From Burkholderiales bacterium (GTDB taxonomy: Bacteria > Pseudomonadota > Gammaproteobacteria > Burkholderiales > Burkholderiaceae_C), in NCBI GenBank assembly GCA_016213325.1, contig JACRAY010000005.1, positions 124,001 to 188,000 of the forward strand: DNA of 64,000 bases, written 5' to 3'. The first letter of the stretch is position 1. Each line of letters opens with the position of its first letter. This document shows, piece after piece, positions 49,651 through 60,591 of the stretch. The translations under genes and the position numbers were made by a program. Under the pieces are notes generated by a model. It saw nothing but the letters and a program-made list of their open reading frames with translations, was not told where the DNA came from and did not search any database.

Positions 49651-50832
49651 TCAGCCGCGCTGAGCCATCACCAGGTAGCCCTGCGGGTCGTTCTGCGCGT
49701 TCAGCAGGACCGACACCTGGAACTCGGTCGGCCCGTAGTCCGTGGTGACGCGGTAGAGCCGCGGCCCGCCGGAAATGGCGTCGTGGCTGAGCTGGGCCGT
49801 CACTTCCTGCCAGCCGGTGCCGCGCAGCGTGTCGCGGATGTCCGTGCCGCCGACCTGCCGGACGTCGAGGCCCAGCACTTCGGCCACGGACGGCGTGGCG
49901 TAGGAGATGCGGTAATCGAGGTCCGACGCGAGCACGGCGGTGCCCCGCACCGAACGCAGGATATTCGCGAGCAGCAGTTTCTCGTCGATGGCTTCCTTGC
50001 TGGCTTCGATGCTGCGCGCCTGCAGTTCCACGATTTCCTGCAGGTAGCGCGCATAGTCGCCTTCCAACCCGCGCGCGATCTCGTGGTGCGTCAGCAGCCC
50101 GACGGCCACCCCCTTGTCGTCCACCACCACCAGGCGGCGGATGCGCTTGTCTTCCATCGCCTTCACGGCGGTGTGCAGGCGGCGCCGCGGCTTCACGGTG
50201 ATCACGGGGAAGTGCATCACCTCACCCACGGTGACTTTCTCGGCGCTCACGTCCGAGCGGCACAGCCGCACCGCGTCGCGCTCGGTCACCATGCCTGTCG
50301 GCTTGCCCGCGGCGTCGACCACCACCACGCAGCTCTGGCGCAGGTCGGCCATCTGGCCCAGCGCCTCGGCAAGCGGTGCGGTTGGCGCAAGCCGGGGGAA
50401 GTCGGTACTCATGACGCTCTGCACGTCCTTGAAATTCATGTAGTACTCGAGCCCGAAGTTGCGCATCACGTCGCCTTCGCTCGCCATGCCCAGCGGCCGG
50501 CCGTTGGGGTCGGTGACGGCCAGGTGGCGGATGCCGCGGCTCATCATCAGGTGGTAGGCGTCCAGGCAGCGCGTCTGCGGCCCCACCGACACCACCGGCG
50601 ACTGCATCAGGTCGGCGCAGCTGAACGCGCTGAGCGTGCCCAGGCGGCGCCACGCGCGCACCACGTCGCGTTCGGTGATGATGCCCAGCACCAGGCCGTC
50701 GTCGGTGACCAGCACCGAACTCACGGACTTGGCCTGCATCAGCGCCAGCGCCTCGGCGGCGCCCTGTTCGACACCCACGGTGCACATGGTGCGGCTCATG
50801 ACCGACGAGATCAGCTTCTGGGTGATGTCCAT
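49651..50832 (-). CDS. CBS-domain protein with C-terminal PAS-like domain
   Basis: The 393-aa protein has four CBS motifs in two pairs (about 8-60, 75-130, 140-195, 200-260), each with the typical VLVTDDGLVLGIITERDVV-type pattern. A helical linker and a PAS-like domain (about 290-390, DLDYRISYATPSVAEVLGLD) follow. CBS pairs bind adenine nucleotides and PAS domains bind ligands or cofactors. No output domain is present, so it may act by protein contact with the divergent hybrid kinase. The start is ATG 50832. A FNR/ANR-type box lies in the shared 139-bp promoter region. Confidence 0.85.
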   Translation of the reverse strand: MDITQKLISSVMSRTMCTVGVEQGAAEALALMQAKSVSSVLVTDDGLVLGIITERDVVRAWRRLGTLSAFSCADLMQSPVVSVGPQTRCLDAYHLMMSRGIRHLAVTDPNGRPLGMASEGDVMRNFGLEYYMNFKDVQSVMSTDFPRLAPTAPLAEALGQMADLRQSCVVVVDAAGKPTGMVTERDAVRLCRSDVSAEKVTVGEVMHFPVITVKPRRRLHTAVKAMEDKRIRRLVVVDDKGVAVGLLTHHEIARGLEGDYARYLQEIVELQARSIEASKEAIDEKLLLANILRSVRGTAVLASDLDYRISYATPSVAEVLGLDVRQVGGTDIRDTLRGTGWQEVTAQLSHDAISGGPRLYRVTTDYGPTEFQVSVLLNAQNDPQGYLVMAQRG

Positions 50833-50929
50833 GGCCTTGCTTTCATTTTTCCTTTTCGCGGGAAAGGGGGATGTGCCTGCGATTAGATGTGCAATCGCCG
50901 TGCCGCCCCCCGCCCCAGTGGGGGACTTG

Positions 50930-50943
50930 TTGATTTCCGTCAA
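50930..50943. promoter_or_regulatory. FNR/ANR-type box between CBS-PAS and hybrid kinase genes
   Basis: TTGATTTCCGTCAA fits the ANR consensus TTGAT-N4-GTCAA exactly. It lies 29 bp before the hybrid-kinase start and 98 bp from the CBS-PAS start, consistent with oxygen-dependent control of one or both. The Crp/Fnr gene in this window lacks FNR cysteines and is not expected to use this box. Confidence 0.5.
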
Positions 50944-50971
50944 ATCCGCGAGCCCCCAGGTGCTACGCTTC

Positions 50972-53900
50972 ATGCCGATGCAATTGCCCACGGACCCCGC
51001 CGCGACCACGCCCAGCCAGGCCCGCCGCGCTGCCCGCGACGCGCGGCTGCTCGCCCCGCACGGCCTGGCCCTGCTGGCGCTGGTGGTCAGCCTGACGGTG
51101 ACCATGTTCGCCTGGCGGCAGGCCCGCCAGGCGGCGGAGGAATCCGCGCAACAGCGCTTCGAATACCGCACCGGCCGCATCGTCGACGGCCTGCAGAGCC
51201 TGCTGGGTGACGACGAGAATGTCTTGCGGTCGGCCGCGGGCCTGTTCGGCGTGACGCAGGGCGTGAGCCTGGCGCAATGGCGCAGCTTCTTCGACCGCAT
51301 GGAAACCGGCGTTCCGCGCCGCGGGCGCCTCTGGGTCGCCTATGCGCCACGCGAGCGCGACGGCCGGTTCCCGATTTCGTTCGTTCGCTCGTACGGCACC
51401 GTGGACCACCGGCCTGCCATGGCGGAGCTGCAGGAGGACCCGGTTGCGCGCGAGGCGATGGCGCGTGCCGTAGCTTCCGGTGCCATGACCATGGGGGGTC
51501 CGCTGCAGGGTGCGGGCGAGCGGCCGTGGGCGCTCGTGCTGCCGGTCTATGAGCCCGGGCGCGAGGCCAGCACGCCGGAGCAGCGCCGCGCGGCGCTGGC
51601 CGGCTTCGTGGTCGAGGCGTTCGACCCGGCCGAACTGGTGGGTTCCGCGCTGGGTCCCGACTCCGGCATCATCGGCATGACCGTGCGCGACGCCGGGCGC
51701 GCCGTGTTCTCGGCGCGCGAGCTGCAGGACCAGCTGGCGCGCGGCTGGAAGCCGTCGGTCACCCACGACCAGGACTTCGAGTTCGCCCAGCGCCGCTGGC
51801 GGCTGCACTTCGCGGCGCTGCCGGCGTTCCACCAGGTCGCCGGCCCCGGGCCGTCGCGCGTCATCCTCGTCGGCGGCCTCGCGATCAGCCTGCTCATGGC
51901 GGGGCTGGTGTGGCTGCTGGCCGGCCACCGCCAGCGCGCGATGCAGCTGGTGGAGCAGCGCACCGGCGCGCTGCGCTCGGCGCTGGCCGAGCAGGCCGAC
52001 AGCGAGGCGCGCATGAAGGCCGTGGTCGACCACGCGCTGGACGGCATCATCACCATCGACTCGCGCGGCCACGTGCTCAGCTACAACCCGGCGGCCGAAC
52101 GCATGTTCGGCTTCACCGAAGCCGAGGTGATCGGCCGCAACGTGAACATGCTCATGCCGTCGCCCGACCACGAGCGCCACGACAGCTACCTCAAGGCCTA
52201 CCTCGGAGGCGGGCCGGCACGCATCATCGGCATCGGCCGGCTGGTCACCGGCTTGCGCAAGGACGGCACGCGCATGCCGCTCGACCTGGCCGTCAGCGAG
52301 ATCCAGGCCGGCGGCGAGCGCCTGTTCAGCGGCATCCTGCGCGACGTCACCGAGCGGGTCGCGGCCGAAGAGGCCTTGCGGCGCGAGCGCGAGCTGCTCG
52401 AAGAGCGCGTGACGCAGCGCACCTCCGAACTGGTGGCCGCGCGCCAGCAGGCGCTGGAGGCGGCCGAAGCCAAGTCTGCCTTCCTCGCCAACATGAGCCA
52501 CGAAATCCGCACCCCGATGAACGCGGTGATCGGCATGACGGCGCTGCTGGAAGACACCCAGCTCGACGGCGAGCAGCGCAGCTACGTGGAGACCATCCGC
52601 ACCAGCGGCGACGCGCTGCTCGCCACCATCAACGACATCCTCGACTTCTCGAAAGTGGAGTCGGGCATGCTCGAGCTGGAGCGGCGGCCCTTCGAGCTGG
52701 GCGCCTGCATCGAGGAAGCCTTCGACATGCTCGCGCCGCGCGCCGCCGAGAAGGGCATCGACCTGCTGTACGAACTGGGCGACAACGTGCCGCACTGGCT
52801 GGTGGGCGACTCCACCCGCTTGCGCCAGGTGCTGGTGAACCTGCTGTCCAACGCGGTGAAGTTCACCGACCGTGGCGAGGTGAGCATGGGCGTGAGCGTG
52901 CTCAAGCGCGAAGCCGACGGCGTGCAGCTGCGCTTTGCGGTCACCGACACCGGCATCGGCATCGCGCCAGCGCAGCGCGAGCACCTGTTCAAGGCGTTCT
53001 CGCAGGCCGACTCGTCCACCACGCGCCGCTACGGCGGCACCGGGCTCGGCCTGGCGATCTGCGCGCGTCTCGTGCGGCTGATGGGCGGCGACATCCGCGT
53101 GGACAGCGAGGAAGGCAAGGGCTCGACCTTCTCTTTCACGGTGACGGTGGGCGTGGCGCAGAACGTGTCGACGGCGCGCTATCGCAGCGGCCACGCGCCG
53201 GAGCTGGCGCACCGGCGCGTGCTGGTGGTGGACGACAACCCCACCAACCTGCAGATGCTGAAGACGCAGTGCACCCGCTGGGGCATGGAGGTGTCTTGCG
53301 CCACGCGCGGCACGCATGCGCTGGCGATGCTCGAGGCGGAGGCGGCGTTCGACGTGGCCGTGCTCGACCTGCACATGCCGGGCATGGACGGCATGCAGCT
53401 CGCGCGTGCCATCGCCTTGCAGCGCGGCAAGGCCGCGCCGCCGCTGGTGCTGCTGTCGTCGTCGTTCCCGCGCACGGGCGACCACGCGGCGGCCGAGCTG
53501 TTCGCGGCGCGGCTGGCCAAGCCGGTCAAGCATTCGCAGCTGTTCACGGTGCTCAACGAGGTGATCCACGGCCGCCGCAGCGCCGCCCCCGCGGTAGCCA
53601 CGCAGCGCATCGACCATTCGCTGGCCAGCCGCGTGCCGGTGAAGCTGCTGGTGGTGGAAGACAGCGCCATCAACCAGAAGCTGGCCGTGGGCATGCTGCG
53701 CAAGTTCGGCTATTCGAGCGACGTCGCGAACAACGGCGCCGAGGCGCTGCAGATGATCGCCGCGCACCACTACGACATCGTGTTCATGGACTTGCAGATG
53801 CCGGTGATGGATGGGCTGGAGGCCACGCGGCGCATCGTCGAAACGATGCCGGCGCACCGCCGGCCGCGCATCATCGCCATGACAGCCAATGCGCTGCCGC

Positions 53901-54385
53901 AGCACCGGCAGCGCTGCATCGAGGCCGGCATGGACGACTACATCGCCAAGCCCATCCTGCCGGCGGCCGTGCAGGCGCTGATCGAGCGCTGGGGCGAGCG
54001 GCCGGCCGCCCCGCCCGAGGCGGTGGAAGCCGCCCTGATCGACGAGAACGTGCTGCGCGAGCTGGCGTCACTGGACCAGCCGGGCCCGCCGCTGATGCTG
54101 CGCGGGCTGGTGGCGGACTACCTGAACGAGGCGCCCGGCTCGCTGAGCGCCATCAAGCTGCACTACCAGCAGGGCGACGCCGCGGAGCTGGGCCGCCGCG
54201 CCCATCGGCTGGCCGGCACCAGCGCTTCGCTGGGCGCCAGCGCCGTGGCCGAGGTCTGCGCGCGCATCGAGAACCAGGCCCTGGCCGGCAACCTCGAATC
54301 CATGCCGGCGCTGATCGACGAACTGGAACTGCGCTTCACCCGCACCCGGCCGGCGTTGAACAAGGCGGTGGGGTCGGAGTCGTGA
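50972..54385 (+). CDS. CHASE-PAS hybrid histidine kinase with two receivers and HPt
   Basis: The 1137-aa sensor has a TM helix (about 28-48), a periplasmic CHASE domain (about 60-285), a second TM helix (about 295-318) and a PAS domain (about 345-450). HisKA follows with H510 ([15 protein letters not shown]), then HATPase ([24 protein letters not shown]). Receiver 1 has Asp799 ([10 protein letters not shown]), receiver 2 has Asp940 ([10 protein letters not shown]), and an HPt domain has His1078 (HRLAGTS). It is a complete phosphorelay of BarA/EvgS type. The start is ATG 50972 with AGGTG upstream; ATG 50978 is possible. No cognate regulator is adjacent. Confidence 0.92.
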   Translation: MPMQLPTDPAATTPSQARRAARDARLLAPHGLALLALVVSLTVTMFAWRQARQAAEESAQQRFEYRTGRIVDGLQSLLGDDENVLRSAAGLFGVTQGVSLAQWRSFFDRMETGVPRRGRLWVAYAPRERDGRFPISFVRSYGTVDHRPAMAELQEDPVAREAMARAVASGAMTMGGPLQGAGERPWALVLPVYEPGREASTPEQRRAALAGFVVEAFDPAELVGSALGPDSGIIGMTVRDAGRAVFSARELQDQLARGWKPSVTHDQDFEFAQRRWRLHFAALPAFHQVAGPGPSRVILVGGLAISLLMAGLVWLLAGHRQRAMQLVEQRTGALRSALAEQADSEARMKAVVDHALDGIITIDSRGHVLSYNPAAERMFGFTEAEVIGRNVNMLMPSPDHERHDSYLKAYLGGGPARIIGIGRLVTGLRKDGTRMPLDLAVSEIQAGGERLFSGILRDVTERVAAEEALRRERELLEERVTQRTSELVAARQQALEAAEAKSAFLANMSHEIRTPMNAVIGMTALLEDTQLDGEQRSYVETIRTSGDALLATINDILDFSKVESGMLELERRPFELGACIEEAFDMLAPRAAEKGIDLLYELGDNVPHWLVGDSTRLRQVLVNLLSNAVKFTDRGEVSMGVSVLKREADGVQLRFAVTDTGIGIAPAQREHLFKAFSQADSSTTRRYGGTGLGLAICARLVRLMGGDIRVDSEEGKGSTFSFTVTVGVAQNVSTARYRSGHAPELAHRRVLVVDDNPTNLQMLKTQCTRWGMEVSCATRGTHALAMLEAEAAFDVAVLDLHMPGMDGMQLARAIALQRGKAAPPLVLLSSSFPRTGDHAAAELFAARLAKPVKHSQLFTVLNEVIHGRRSAAPAVATQRIDHSLASRVPVKLLVVEDSAINQKLAVGMLRKFGYSSDVANNGAEALQMIAAHHYDIVFMDLQMPVMDGLEATRRIVETMPAHRRPRIIAMTANALPQHRQRCIEAGMDDYIAKPILPAAVQALIERWGERPAAPPEAVEAALIDENVLRELASLDQPGPPLMLRGLVADYLNEAPGSLSAIKLHYQQGDAAELGRRAHRLAGTSASLGASAVAEVCARIENQALAGNLESMPALIDELELRFTRTRPALNKAVGSES

Positions 54386-54393
54386 GGCGGTGC

Positions 54394-54527
54394 TCTCCGG
54401 TTGGGTCTTGAACGCAGAAGACGCAGAAGTGCGCAGAAGACGCAAAAGAAATCCAGGAAATCTTTGAATTTCTTCTGCGTCTTCTGCGTGATTTCTGCGT
54501 CTTCTGCGTTCAAGACCCAACCGGAGA
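54394..54527. repeat. Long inverted-repeat hairpin, copy 1 (35-bp perfect arms)
   Basis: Arms 54394-54428 and 54493-54527 are exact reverse complements. Inner arms (about 54432-54452 and 54468-54488) pair with one mismatch, so the whole element can fold into one stem of over 50 bp. The inner 18 bp of each arm (AACGCAGAAGACGCAGAA and its complement) recur in copy 2 at 59261-59384, while the outer parts differ. It fills the gap between convergent genes and ends at the stop codon of the left-pointing one. Confidence 0.9.
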
Positions 54528-55796
54528 CTACTGTTTGCGGCTGATTCGCGCGACACCCCCGAAACTCCCAACCCACAACGTCCCGTCGCCGCCGGTCTCC
54601 ATCGAGAACACCGTGTTCGAGAACAGGCCGTCAGCGGTGGTGAGCACTTCGAACTTGTCCCCGTTGCGCCGCGCCAGCCCGTTGTTCGTGCCGATCCACA
54701 GCTCGCCCTTGGGCGACTTGTGCAGCATGAAGACGTGGTTGCCCGGCAGGCCGTCGGCCACGGTGTAGTTGCGGAACTTGCGGCCGTCGAAGTGCGCCAG
54801 GCCGCCGCCCCAGGTGCCGGCCCAGACCGTACCGTCGCTGTCGGCGACCATCGACACGATGTAGTTCGGGTTGTACGCGTTGTCCACGCCCTGCAAGCCC
54901 ATTTCCTGCTTCTGCTTGGCGTGGTGGCTCGACACCTTGGCCGGGTCGTTCTTGAAGGCGATGTCCTTCTTCACCAGGTCGTACGGCGCACCCTGGCCCT
55001 TGGCATGGTTCCAGTTGTCCCACTTGCCGCCTTCCCAGCGCGCCAGGCCGCCTTCGGTGGCCAGCCAGACGATGCCGTCCTTGCCTTCGGCCAGGCCGTA
55101 CACCCAGTCGTTGGGCAGGCCGCCCCTGGTGCTTTCGACCGTGTGCAGCTCCCACTTGGACTTGTCGCGCAGGTTGCCGCCCTTGATGCGGTTGACGCCC
55201 GACCAGGTCGCGATCCAGACGTCGCCCGACTTCGACTTCAGCACGTCGTAGACGAAGGCATCGCCCAGGCCGTCGGGGATGTTGAAGGTTTCCCACTTGC
55301 CGGTTTTCTCGTCCAGCAGCGACAGCCCGCCGCCGTAGGTGCCGACCGCGAGGCGCCCGTCCAGGCGGCTCAGGTGGAACACGCCGTTGGACAGCAGGCC
55401 CGCGCGCGTGTCGTACAGCTTGTACTCGTCGGTCTTCGTGTCGTAGCGCACCACGCCGCCCGAAGTGCCGACCCAGGCGACGCTGCCTTCGACCAGGATG
55501 TCCTTGACGTTGCGGTTGCCCACGCGGAAGTGCACGAACTTCGCCTGCGGGTCCACCTGCACCTTGCCCTCGGTGGGCGGCGCGCCGCCTTCGGCCGCCG
55601 GCGGGTGGCCGGCCGGTGCCTGCACGTTGCCGGTGGCGGCCGAGGCCGTGGCGACGATGCTGGGCTTGGCGGCCACGCCATGCGGGGCGGCCGCAGCCTG
55701 CCCCGCGTCGACGCGCTTGCCCAGCGAATACGCCCCGGCAATCGCGCCGGCCAGTGTGATCACGCCGACGGCGAGCGTCTTGTGTCCGATTTGCAC
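54528..55796 (-). CDS. Membrane-anchored two-component-regulator-type beta-propeller protein
   Basis: The 422-aa protein has an uncleaved-type N-terminal hydrophobic segment (LAVGVITLAGAIAGAYSLG), a low-complexity Ala/Pro linker (about 30-85) and a beta-propeller. The propeller is built from repeats with W-V/I-G-T-x-x-G-G-V (VAWVGTSGGVVRYD, DVWIATWSGVNRIK, TVWAGTWGGGLAHFD, ELWIGTNNGLARRN, TLWVGSFGGVARIS). No kinase domain is attached. It is predicted to face the periplasm. It is the last gene of a four-gene operon with a paralogue, a cytochrome c and a Sel1 protein. Function is unknown. Confidence 0.8.
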   Translation of the reverse strand: MQIGHKTLAVGVITLAGAIAGAYSLGKRVDAGQAAAAPHGVAAKPSIVATASAATGNVQAPAGHPPAAEGGAPPTEGKVQVDPQAKFVHFRVGNRNVKDILVEGSVAWVGTSGGVVRYDTKTDEYKLYDTRAGLLSNGVFHLSRLDGRLAVGTYGGGLSLLDEKTGKWETFNIPDGLGDAFVYDVLKSKSGDVWIATWSGVNRIKGGNLRDKSKWELHTVESTRGGLPNDWVYGLAEGKDGIVWLATEGGLARWEGGKWDNWNHAKGQGAPYDLVKKDIAFKNDPAKVSSHHAKQKQEMGLQGVDNAYNPNYIVSMVADSDGTVWAGTWGGGLAHFDGRKFRNYTVADGLPGNHVFMLHKSPKGELWIGTNNGLARRNGDKFEVLTTADGLFSNTVFSMETGGDGTLWVGSFGGVARISRKQ

Positions 55797-55808
55797 GATG
55801 TCTTCTCC

Positions 55809-56897
55809 TTACTTGCCGATGCGGGCCACGCCGCGCCTGGTCCCCGCCCACACTTCGCCCTGCGGCGTGACGGCGAGCGCGTACACGTGGTCTTCCAGCA
55901 GGCCCTGGGCCTTGCCGAAGTTCTGCCATTTCCTGCCGTCGTAGCGCGACACGCCCTTGTTGGTGCCGAACCAGAAGGCGCCGTCGGGATGCTGCGTGAT
56001 CGAGTACACGATGTTGCCGGCCAGGCCGTCGGCCTCGCTCAGGTTCGTCCACTTCTTGCCGTCGAAGCGCGCGGCGCCGCCACCCCAGGTGCCGGCCCAC
56101 ACCGCGTCGTCGGGCGCCACGTGGATCGAGAACACGTAGTTGGGGTTGTAGGTGGCGCGGCCCTCGGCCGAGACCACCAGGTCGTGGCGCGTGCGCGTGC
56201 CCAGGCCGGTGTTGGTGCTGTACTGCAGGCCGGACTTGTTGGGCGCGCCCATGCCGTCCTTGTGGGTCCAGCTCTTCCAGGTCTTGCCGTCGAACATCGA
56301 CACGCCGCCTTCGGTGCCGAACCACACCCGGTCCTGCTTGTCCACGCCCAGGCCGTACACCCATTCATTGACGAGTTCGCGCACGTAGGTGGTGAACTTG
56401 CCGGTCTTCGCGTCGACCTTGTTCACGCCCGCCCAGGTGCCGATCCACAGCGTGCCGTCCTTCTGCGAGGTGAAGCAGTACACCCAGTAGTCGGCCAGGC
56501 CGTGCATCGGGAAGAAGGTCTTCCACTGGCCGTCCTTGAAGCGCGACACGCCGCCGGCGTTGGTGCCGAACCACTTGTTGTCGTTGTGGTCGATGCCCAC
56601 CGAGAACACGTATTCGTTGGCCAGGCCGTCCTTGCGCGTGAAGGTGGCGCGCGGCTTCAGCGTCTTCAGGTCGACCTCGTGCACGCCCGACGAGGTGCCG
56701 ACCCAGATCGAGTCCTTCTTCTTCTCCACCGTGAGCGCGCGCACGTACACGCCTTCGCCCACCTGGAACGAGTCGAGCACGCGCCAGGCGCCGGCAGGCG
56801 GCGGTTTGGCCGCGGGTGCGGCGGGCTGCGCAAAGGCCGCAAGGCCTGCCGCGCCCAGGGCGAGCGCGATGCCCGCACGCAGGAACTGTCGTTTCAT
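55809..56897 (-). CDS. Periplasmic beta-propeller protein (Reg_prop repeats)
   Basis: The 362-aa protein has a cleavable signal peptide (IALALGAAGLAAFAQP) and about seven propeller repeats such as SIWVGTSSGVHEVD, TLWIGTWAGVNKVD, RVWFGTEGGVSMFD, AFWFGTNKGVSRYD and EVWAGTRRGVARIG. It is a paralogue of the next gene, 12 nt downstream. Such repeats normally form the sensor of hybrid two-component systems; here they stand alone. Its ATG overlaps the cytochrome c stop. Possible roles are a sensor accessory or a redox-partner scaffold. Confidence 0.8.
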   Translation of the reverse strand: MKRQFLRAGIALALGAAGLAAFAQPAAPAAKPPPAGAWRVLDSFQVGEGVYVRALTVEKKKDSIWVGTSSGVHEVDLKTLKPRATFTRKDGLANEYVFSVGIDHNDNKWFGTNAGGVSRFKDGQWKTFFPMHGLADYWVYCFTSQKDGTLWIGTWAGVNKVDAKTGKFTTYVRELVNEWVYGLGVDKQDRVWFGTEGGVSMFDGKTWKSWTHKDGMGAPNKSGLQYSTNTGLGTRTRHDLVVSAEGRATYNPNYVFSIHVAPDDAVWAGTWGGGAARFDGKKWTNLSEADGLAGNIVYSITQHPDGAFWFGTNKGVSRYDGRKWQNFGKAQGLLEDHVYALAVTPQGEVWAGTRRGVARIGK

Positions 56898-57226
56898 CAG
56901 CTCAGGGTCCTCAGGTAGGCGATCACGTCGAGGATTTCCCGCTCGCGCAGCACGCCGAAGAATGCGGGCATGGCGCCCTTGCCGGCCCGGATGGAGGCCA
57001 TCAGTTGCATGTCGGGCTGCATCAGCCTTTCCATGCGGCGGAAGTTGGGGGCCAGCGGCATCACGGGCTGGCCGTTGGCGCCGTGGCAGGACTTGCAGTA
57101 CGTGCCGTACAGCGTGGCGCCGCGCTGGATGTCGGCGCCCAGCGCGCCGCTCGCGGCGAGCGCGAGGGCGAGCACGATTCCCGTTCGTGGGAAAGCGCGT
57201 GCCAACGGCGCCAGAATCGGGATCAC
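56897..57226 (-). CDS. Small periplasmic c-type cytochrome
   Basis: The 109-aa protein starts at GTG 57226 in a GTGA overlap with the Sel1 gene. It has a signal peptide (TGIVLALALAASGALG) and one haem site CKSCH (YGTYCKSCHGANGQPV). The distal Met ligand is probably in the GAMPAFFG stretch. It ends with ILDVIAYLRTL, the usual C-terminal helix. It is a class I monohaem electron carrier. The ccm genes 4 kb away would mature it. Operon context links it with the propeller proteins. Confidence 0.9.
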   Translation of the reverse strand: MIPILAPLARAFPRTGIVLALALAASGALGADIQRGATLYGTYCKSCHGANGQPVMPLAPNFRRMERLMQPDMQLMASIRAGKGAMPAFFGVLREREILDVIAYLRTLS

Positions 57227-57729
57227 TTCTTCGCCGTCCTGGGGGCGCGCGGCTGGGTCAGCACGGTGCCGGCACGCGCGGCGTACTCGGCGGCTTTCTG
57301 CGCGTCCTTCGGCAGCCCGAGGTCGCCCGCGTGATAGGCGCGCGCCAGCGCGTCCAGTGCGGGCAGGTGGTTCTTCTTCTCGGCCTTGCGGTACCACTCG
57401 AGCGCCGCGGCCGGGTCGCGCTTCACGCCGCGCGCATCGGCGTAGACCCGGCCCAGGCCGGTTTCGCCCGCAGGGTCGCCCTGTGCGGCTGCCTTGCGGA
57501 ACAGCGCGACGGCTTCCTCGTCGTATTCCGCCGCCAGCAGCAGGTCGCCCAGCCGGGCTTGCGCCGGCCCGTAATTGGCGTCCGCCGCCTTGCGCAGCAG
57601 CGCCATTGCGGTGGGCAGGTCGCCCCGGTTGAACGATTCGTCAGCGCTTTTCAGGTCCTCCGCCGGCCCGGCCAACACGGCCAGCGGCAGGAGCGCGAGG
57701 GCGGCAAGTGAGAAGAGGCGGGTGTTCAT
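57223..57729 (-). CDS. Sel1-repeat periplasmic protein
   Basis: The 168-aa protein has a signal peptide (LFSLAALALLPLAVLAG) and about three Sel1/TPR repeats (RGDLPTAMALLRKAADANYGPAQARLG; AAAQGDPAGETGLGRVYADARG; LPALDALARAYHAGDLGLPKD). These bind partner proteins. It is the first gene of the cytochrome/propeller operon. A sigma-54-type promoter lies directly upstream, at 57741-57756. Confidence 0.85.
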   Translation of the reverse strand: MNTRLFSLAALALLPLAVLAGPAEDLKSADESFNRGDLPTAMALLRKAADANYGPAQARLGDLLLAAEYDEEAVALFRKAAAQGDPAGETGLGRVYADARGVKRDPAAALEWYRKAEKKNHLPALDALARAYHAGDLGLPKDAQKAAEYAARAGTVLTQPRAPRTAKK

Positions 57730-57740
57730 GCACCCATCAC

Positions 57741-57756
57741 TGCAAATCCCAGGCCA
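57741..57756 (-). promoter_or_regulatory. Candidate sigma-54 promoter of the Sel1-cytochrome-propeller operon
   Basis: On the minus strand the sequence reads TGGCCTGGGATTTGCA. GG and GC are 12 bp apart, matching the -24/-12 consensus TGGCACG-N4-TTGCW except in part of the -24 box. The predicted start (about 57730) would give a leaderless mRNA, which weakens the call. The NtrC-type activator gene next door supports it. Confidence 0.4.
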
Positions 57757-57810
57757 GCCTCAGGTGAGGTAGCGCTCTCCGGCCGGGCCGCTGTCCGCTT
57801 TCAGGCTGGT

Positions 57811-59205
<1,395 letters not shown>

Positions 59206-59260
59206 CGCCCTAGTTTACCGGGAGAGGCTTGGGGGAACTGGGGCCAGGAACACTGGCATT

Positions 59261-59384
59261 CGGACAGCCGGAACGCAGAAGACGCAGAAGTTGCGCAGAA
59301 GACGCTGAAGAAATTCAAGAGTTTCTTTGGTTTTCTTTTGCGTCTTCTGCGTAGTTTCTGCGTCTTCTGCGTTCCGGCTGTCCG
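59261..59384. repeat. Long inverted-repeat hairpin, copy 2 (29-bp perfect arms)
   Basis: Arms 59261-59289 and 59356-59384 are exact reverse complements. The inner 18 bp match copy 1 (54394-54527); the outer 11 bp (CGGACAGCCGG) do not, yet still pair perfectly. The centre holds a second, less perfect CGCAGAAGACG-type pair. It lies in the 207-bp gap between the histidine kinase stop and the NtrC-type regulator start. Confidence 0.88.
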
Positions 59385-59412
59385 TGTCCAGGCTGTTCAG
59401 GCCGCCCTGTGC

Positions 59413-60582
59413 TCACTCCGCCAGAGGCAGCCAGACCGTCACCCGGGTGCCGTGGCCGGGCTGCGAGTCGAGCGCGATGCGGCCGCCATGGTCCTCGGCA
59501 ATGGAGCGGCACAGCGGCAGTCCGAGGCCGGTGCCGTGGCCGGGGGGCTTGGTCGTGAAGAGGGGCTCGAAGGCGCGTTGCCGCACCGCGGCGTCCATGC
59601 CGCAGCCGTTGTCGGCCACGCAGAGCTCCACCCCGCCGCCGCTGCGCCGCGTGGCGATCTCGATGCGTGCCGTGTGCGCAGGCCGCGTGGCCGTGGCATC
59701 GGCGGCATTCACCACCAGGTTGCTCACCAGCAGCACCAGCCGGTCGCCGATGCCGCTGATGGCGGGCAACTGGGCATCGAGCGCCAGCACCACGGCCACG
59801 CCTTCCAGCCGCGGCTCGTACCGCAGCAGCGCGGTCGAGCGCGACACCACGTCGTTCAGGCTCACCAGTTCGCGCTGCGTGGCCGGGGCGGCGGCCAGCA
59901 TCGCGATCTCACGCGTGATGTCCACCAGGCGGCGCGCCTCGGCCAGCAGGGCGGCGGGGTCGTACCAGGCGCCGGGCTGCGACACCTGGCCTTCGCGCTG
60001 CGCATCGACCAGCGCGCGGGCATAGCCGTCGATCGCCGCCACCGGGTTGCCGATCTCGCGCAGCACACCCGCGGCCATCGAGCCGATGGTGGCGAGCTTC
60101 TCCTGGTGCATCACGTGGCGGCGCTCGATCTCCAGCGCGCGCTCGCGCCGCACCAGCGCTTCGGCCAGGTCGTCCACCGCGCGCCCCAGGTCGCCCAGTT
60201 CGTCGTGGCGGCCCAGCGGCTGGCCGCGGCCGCGCTCGCCGGTCACGATCGCCTGTGCGCGGGCGCGCACGGCCGCGATGTCGGCGGCCAGCCGCCAGAA
60301 GAACATCAGGCCGGCGGTGCTGACCAGCGTGATGCCCAGCCAGCCCATCCAGATCAGCAGCAGCGTGCCGCCGTCCATGTATTCGCGCGCCCGCCCCAGG
60401 TGGGCCGTGACATCGGGGTGGGTGTACAGGCCGAGCCTCAGCGCGATCTCGATGGCCGACAGGTGGTCCTGCACCAGCGCACGGAACACCAGCGCCGAGC
60501 CGACCAGGGCGGCTATCAGGACCAGGATGGCGCAGATCGCCAACAGCCCCATGGCGCGCAACGGAAGGCCGCGCTGCCTCAT
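59413..60582 (-). CDS. NtrB-like sensor histidine kinase lacking the phospho-accepting His
   Basis: The 389-aa protein has two TM helices (about 12-34 and 74-96), a short periplasmic loop, a HAMP-like linker, and dimerisation and ATPase domains. The H-box reads A-A-G-V-L-R175-E-I-G-N-P where the family has A-A-G-V-x-H-E-I-x-N-P, so the acceptor His is Arg (codon CGC). ATP-site motifs are intact: VSNLVVNAADA, DNGCGM and GHGTGLGLPL. It could act as a phosphatase, an ATP-gated regulator or a pseudo-kinase. Its partner is most likely the NtrC-type regulator downstream. Confidence 0.88.
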   Translation of the reverse strand: MRQRGLPLRAMGLLAICAILVLIAALVGSALVFRALVQDHLSAIEIALRLGLYTHPDVTAHLGRAREYMDGGTLLLIWMGWLGITLVSTAGLMFFWRLAADIAAVRARAQAIVTGERGRGQPLGRHDELGDLGRAVDDLAEALVRRERALEIERRHVMHQEKLATIGSMAAGVLREIGNPVAAIDGYARALVDAQREGQVSQPGAWYDPAALLAEARRLVDITREIAMLAAAPATQRELVSLNDVVSRSTALLRYEPRLEGVAVVLALDAQLPAISGIGDRLVLLVSNLVVNAADATATRPAHTARIEIATRRSGGGVELCVADNGCGMDAAVRQRAFEPLFTTKPPGHGTGLGLPLCRSIAEDHGGRIALDSQPGHGTRVTVWLPLAE

Positions 60583-60591
60583 GGCTTCGCT

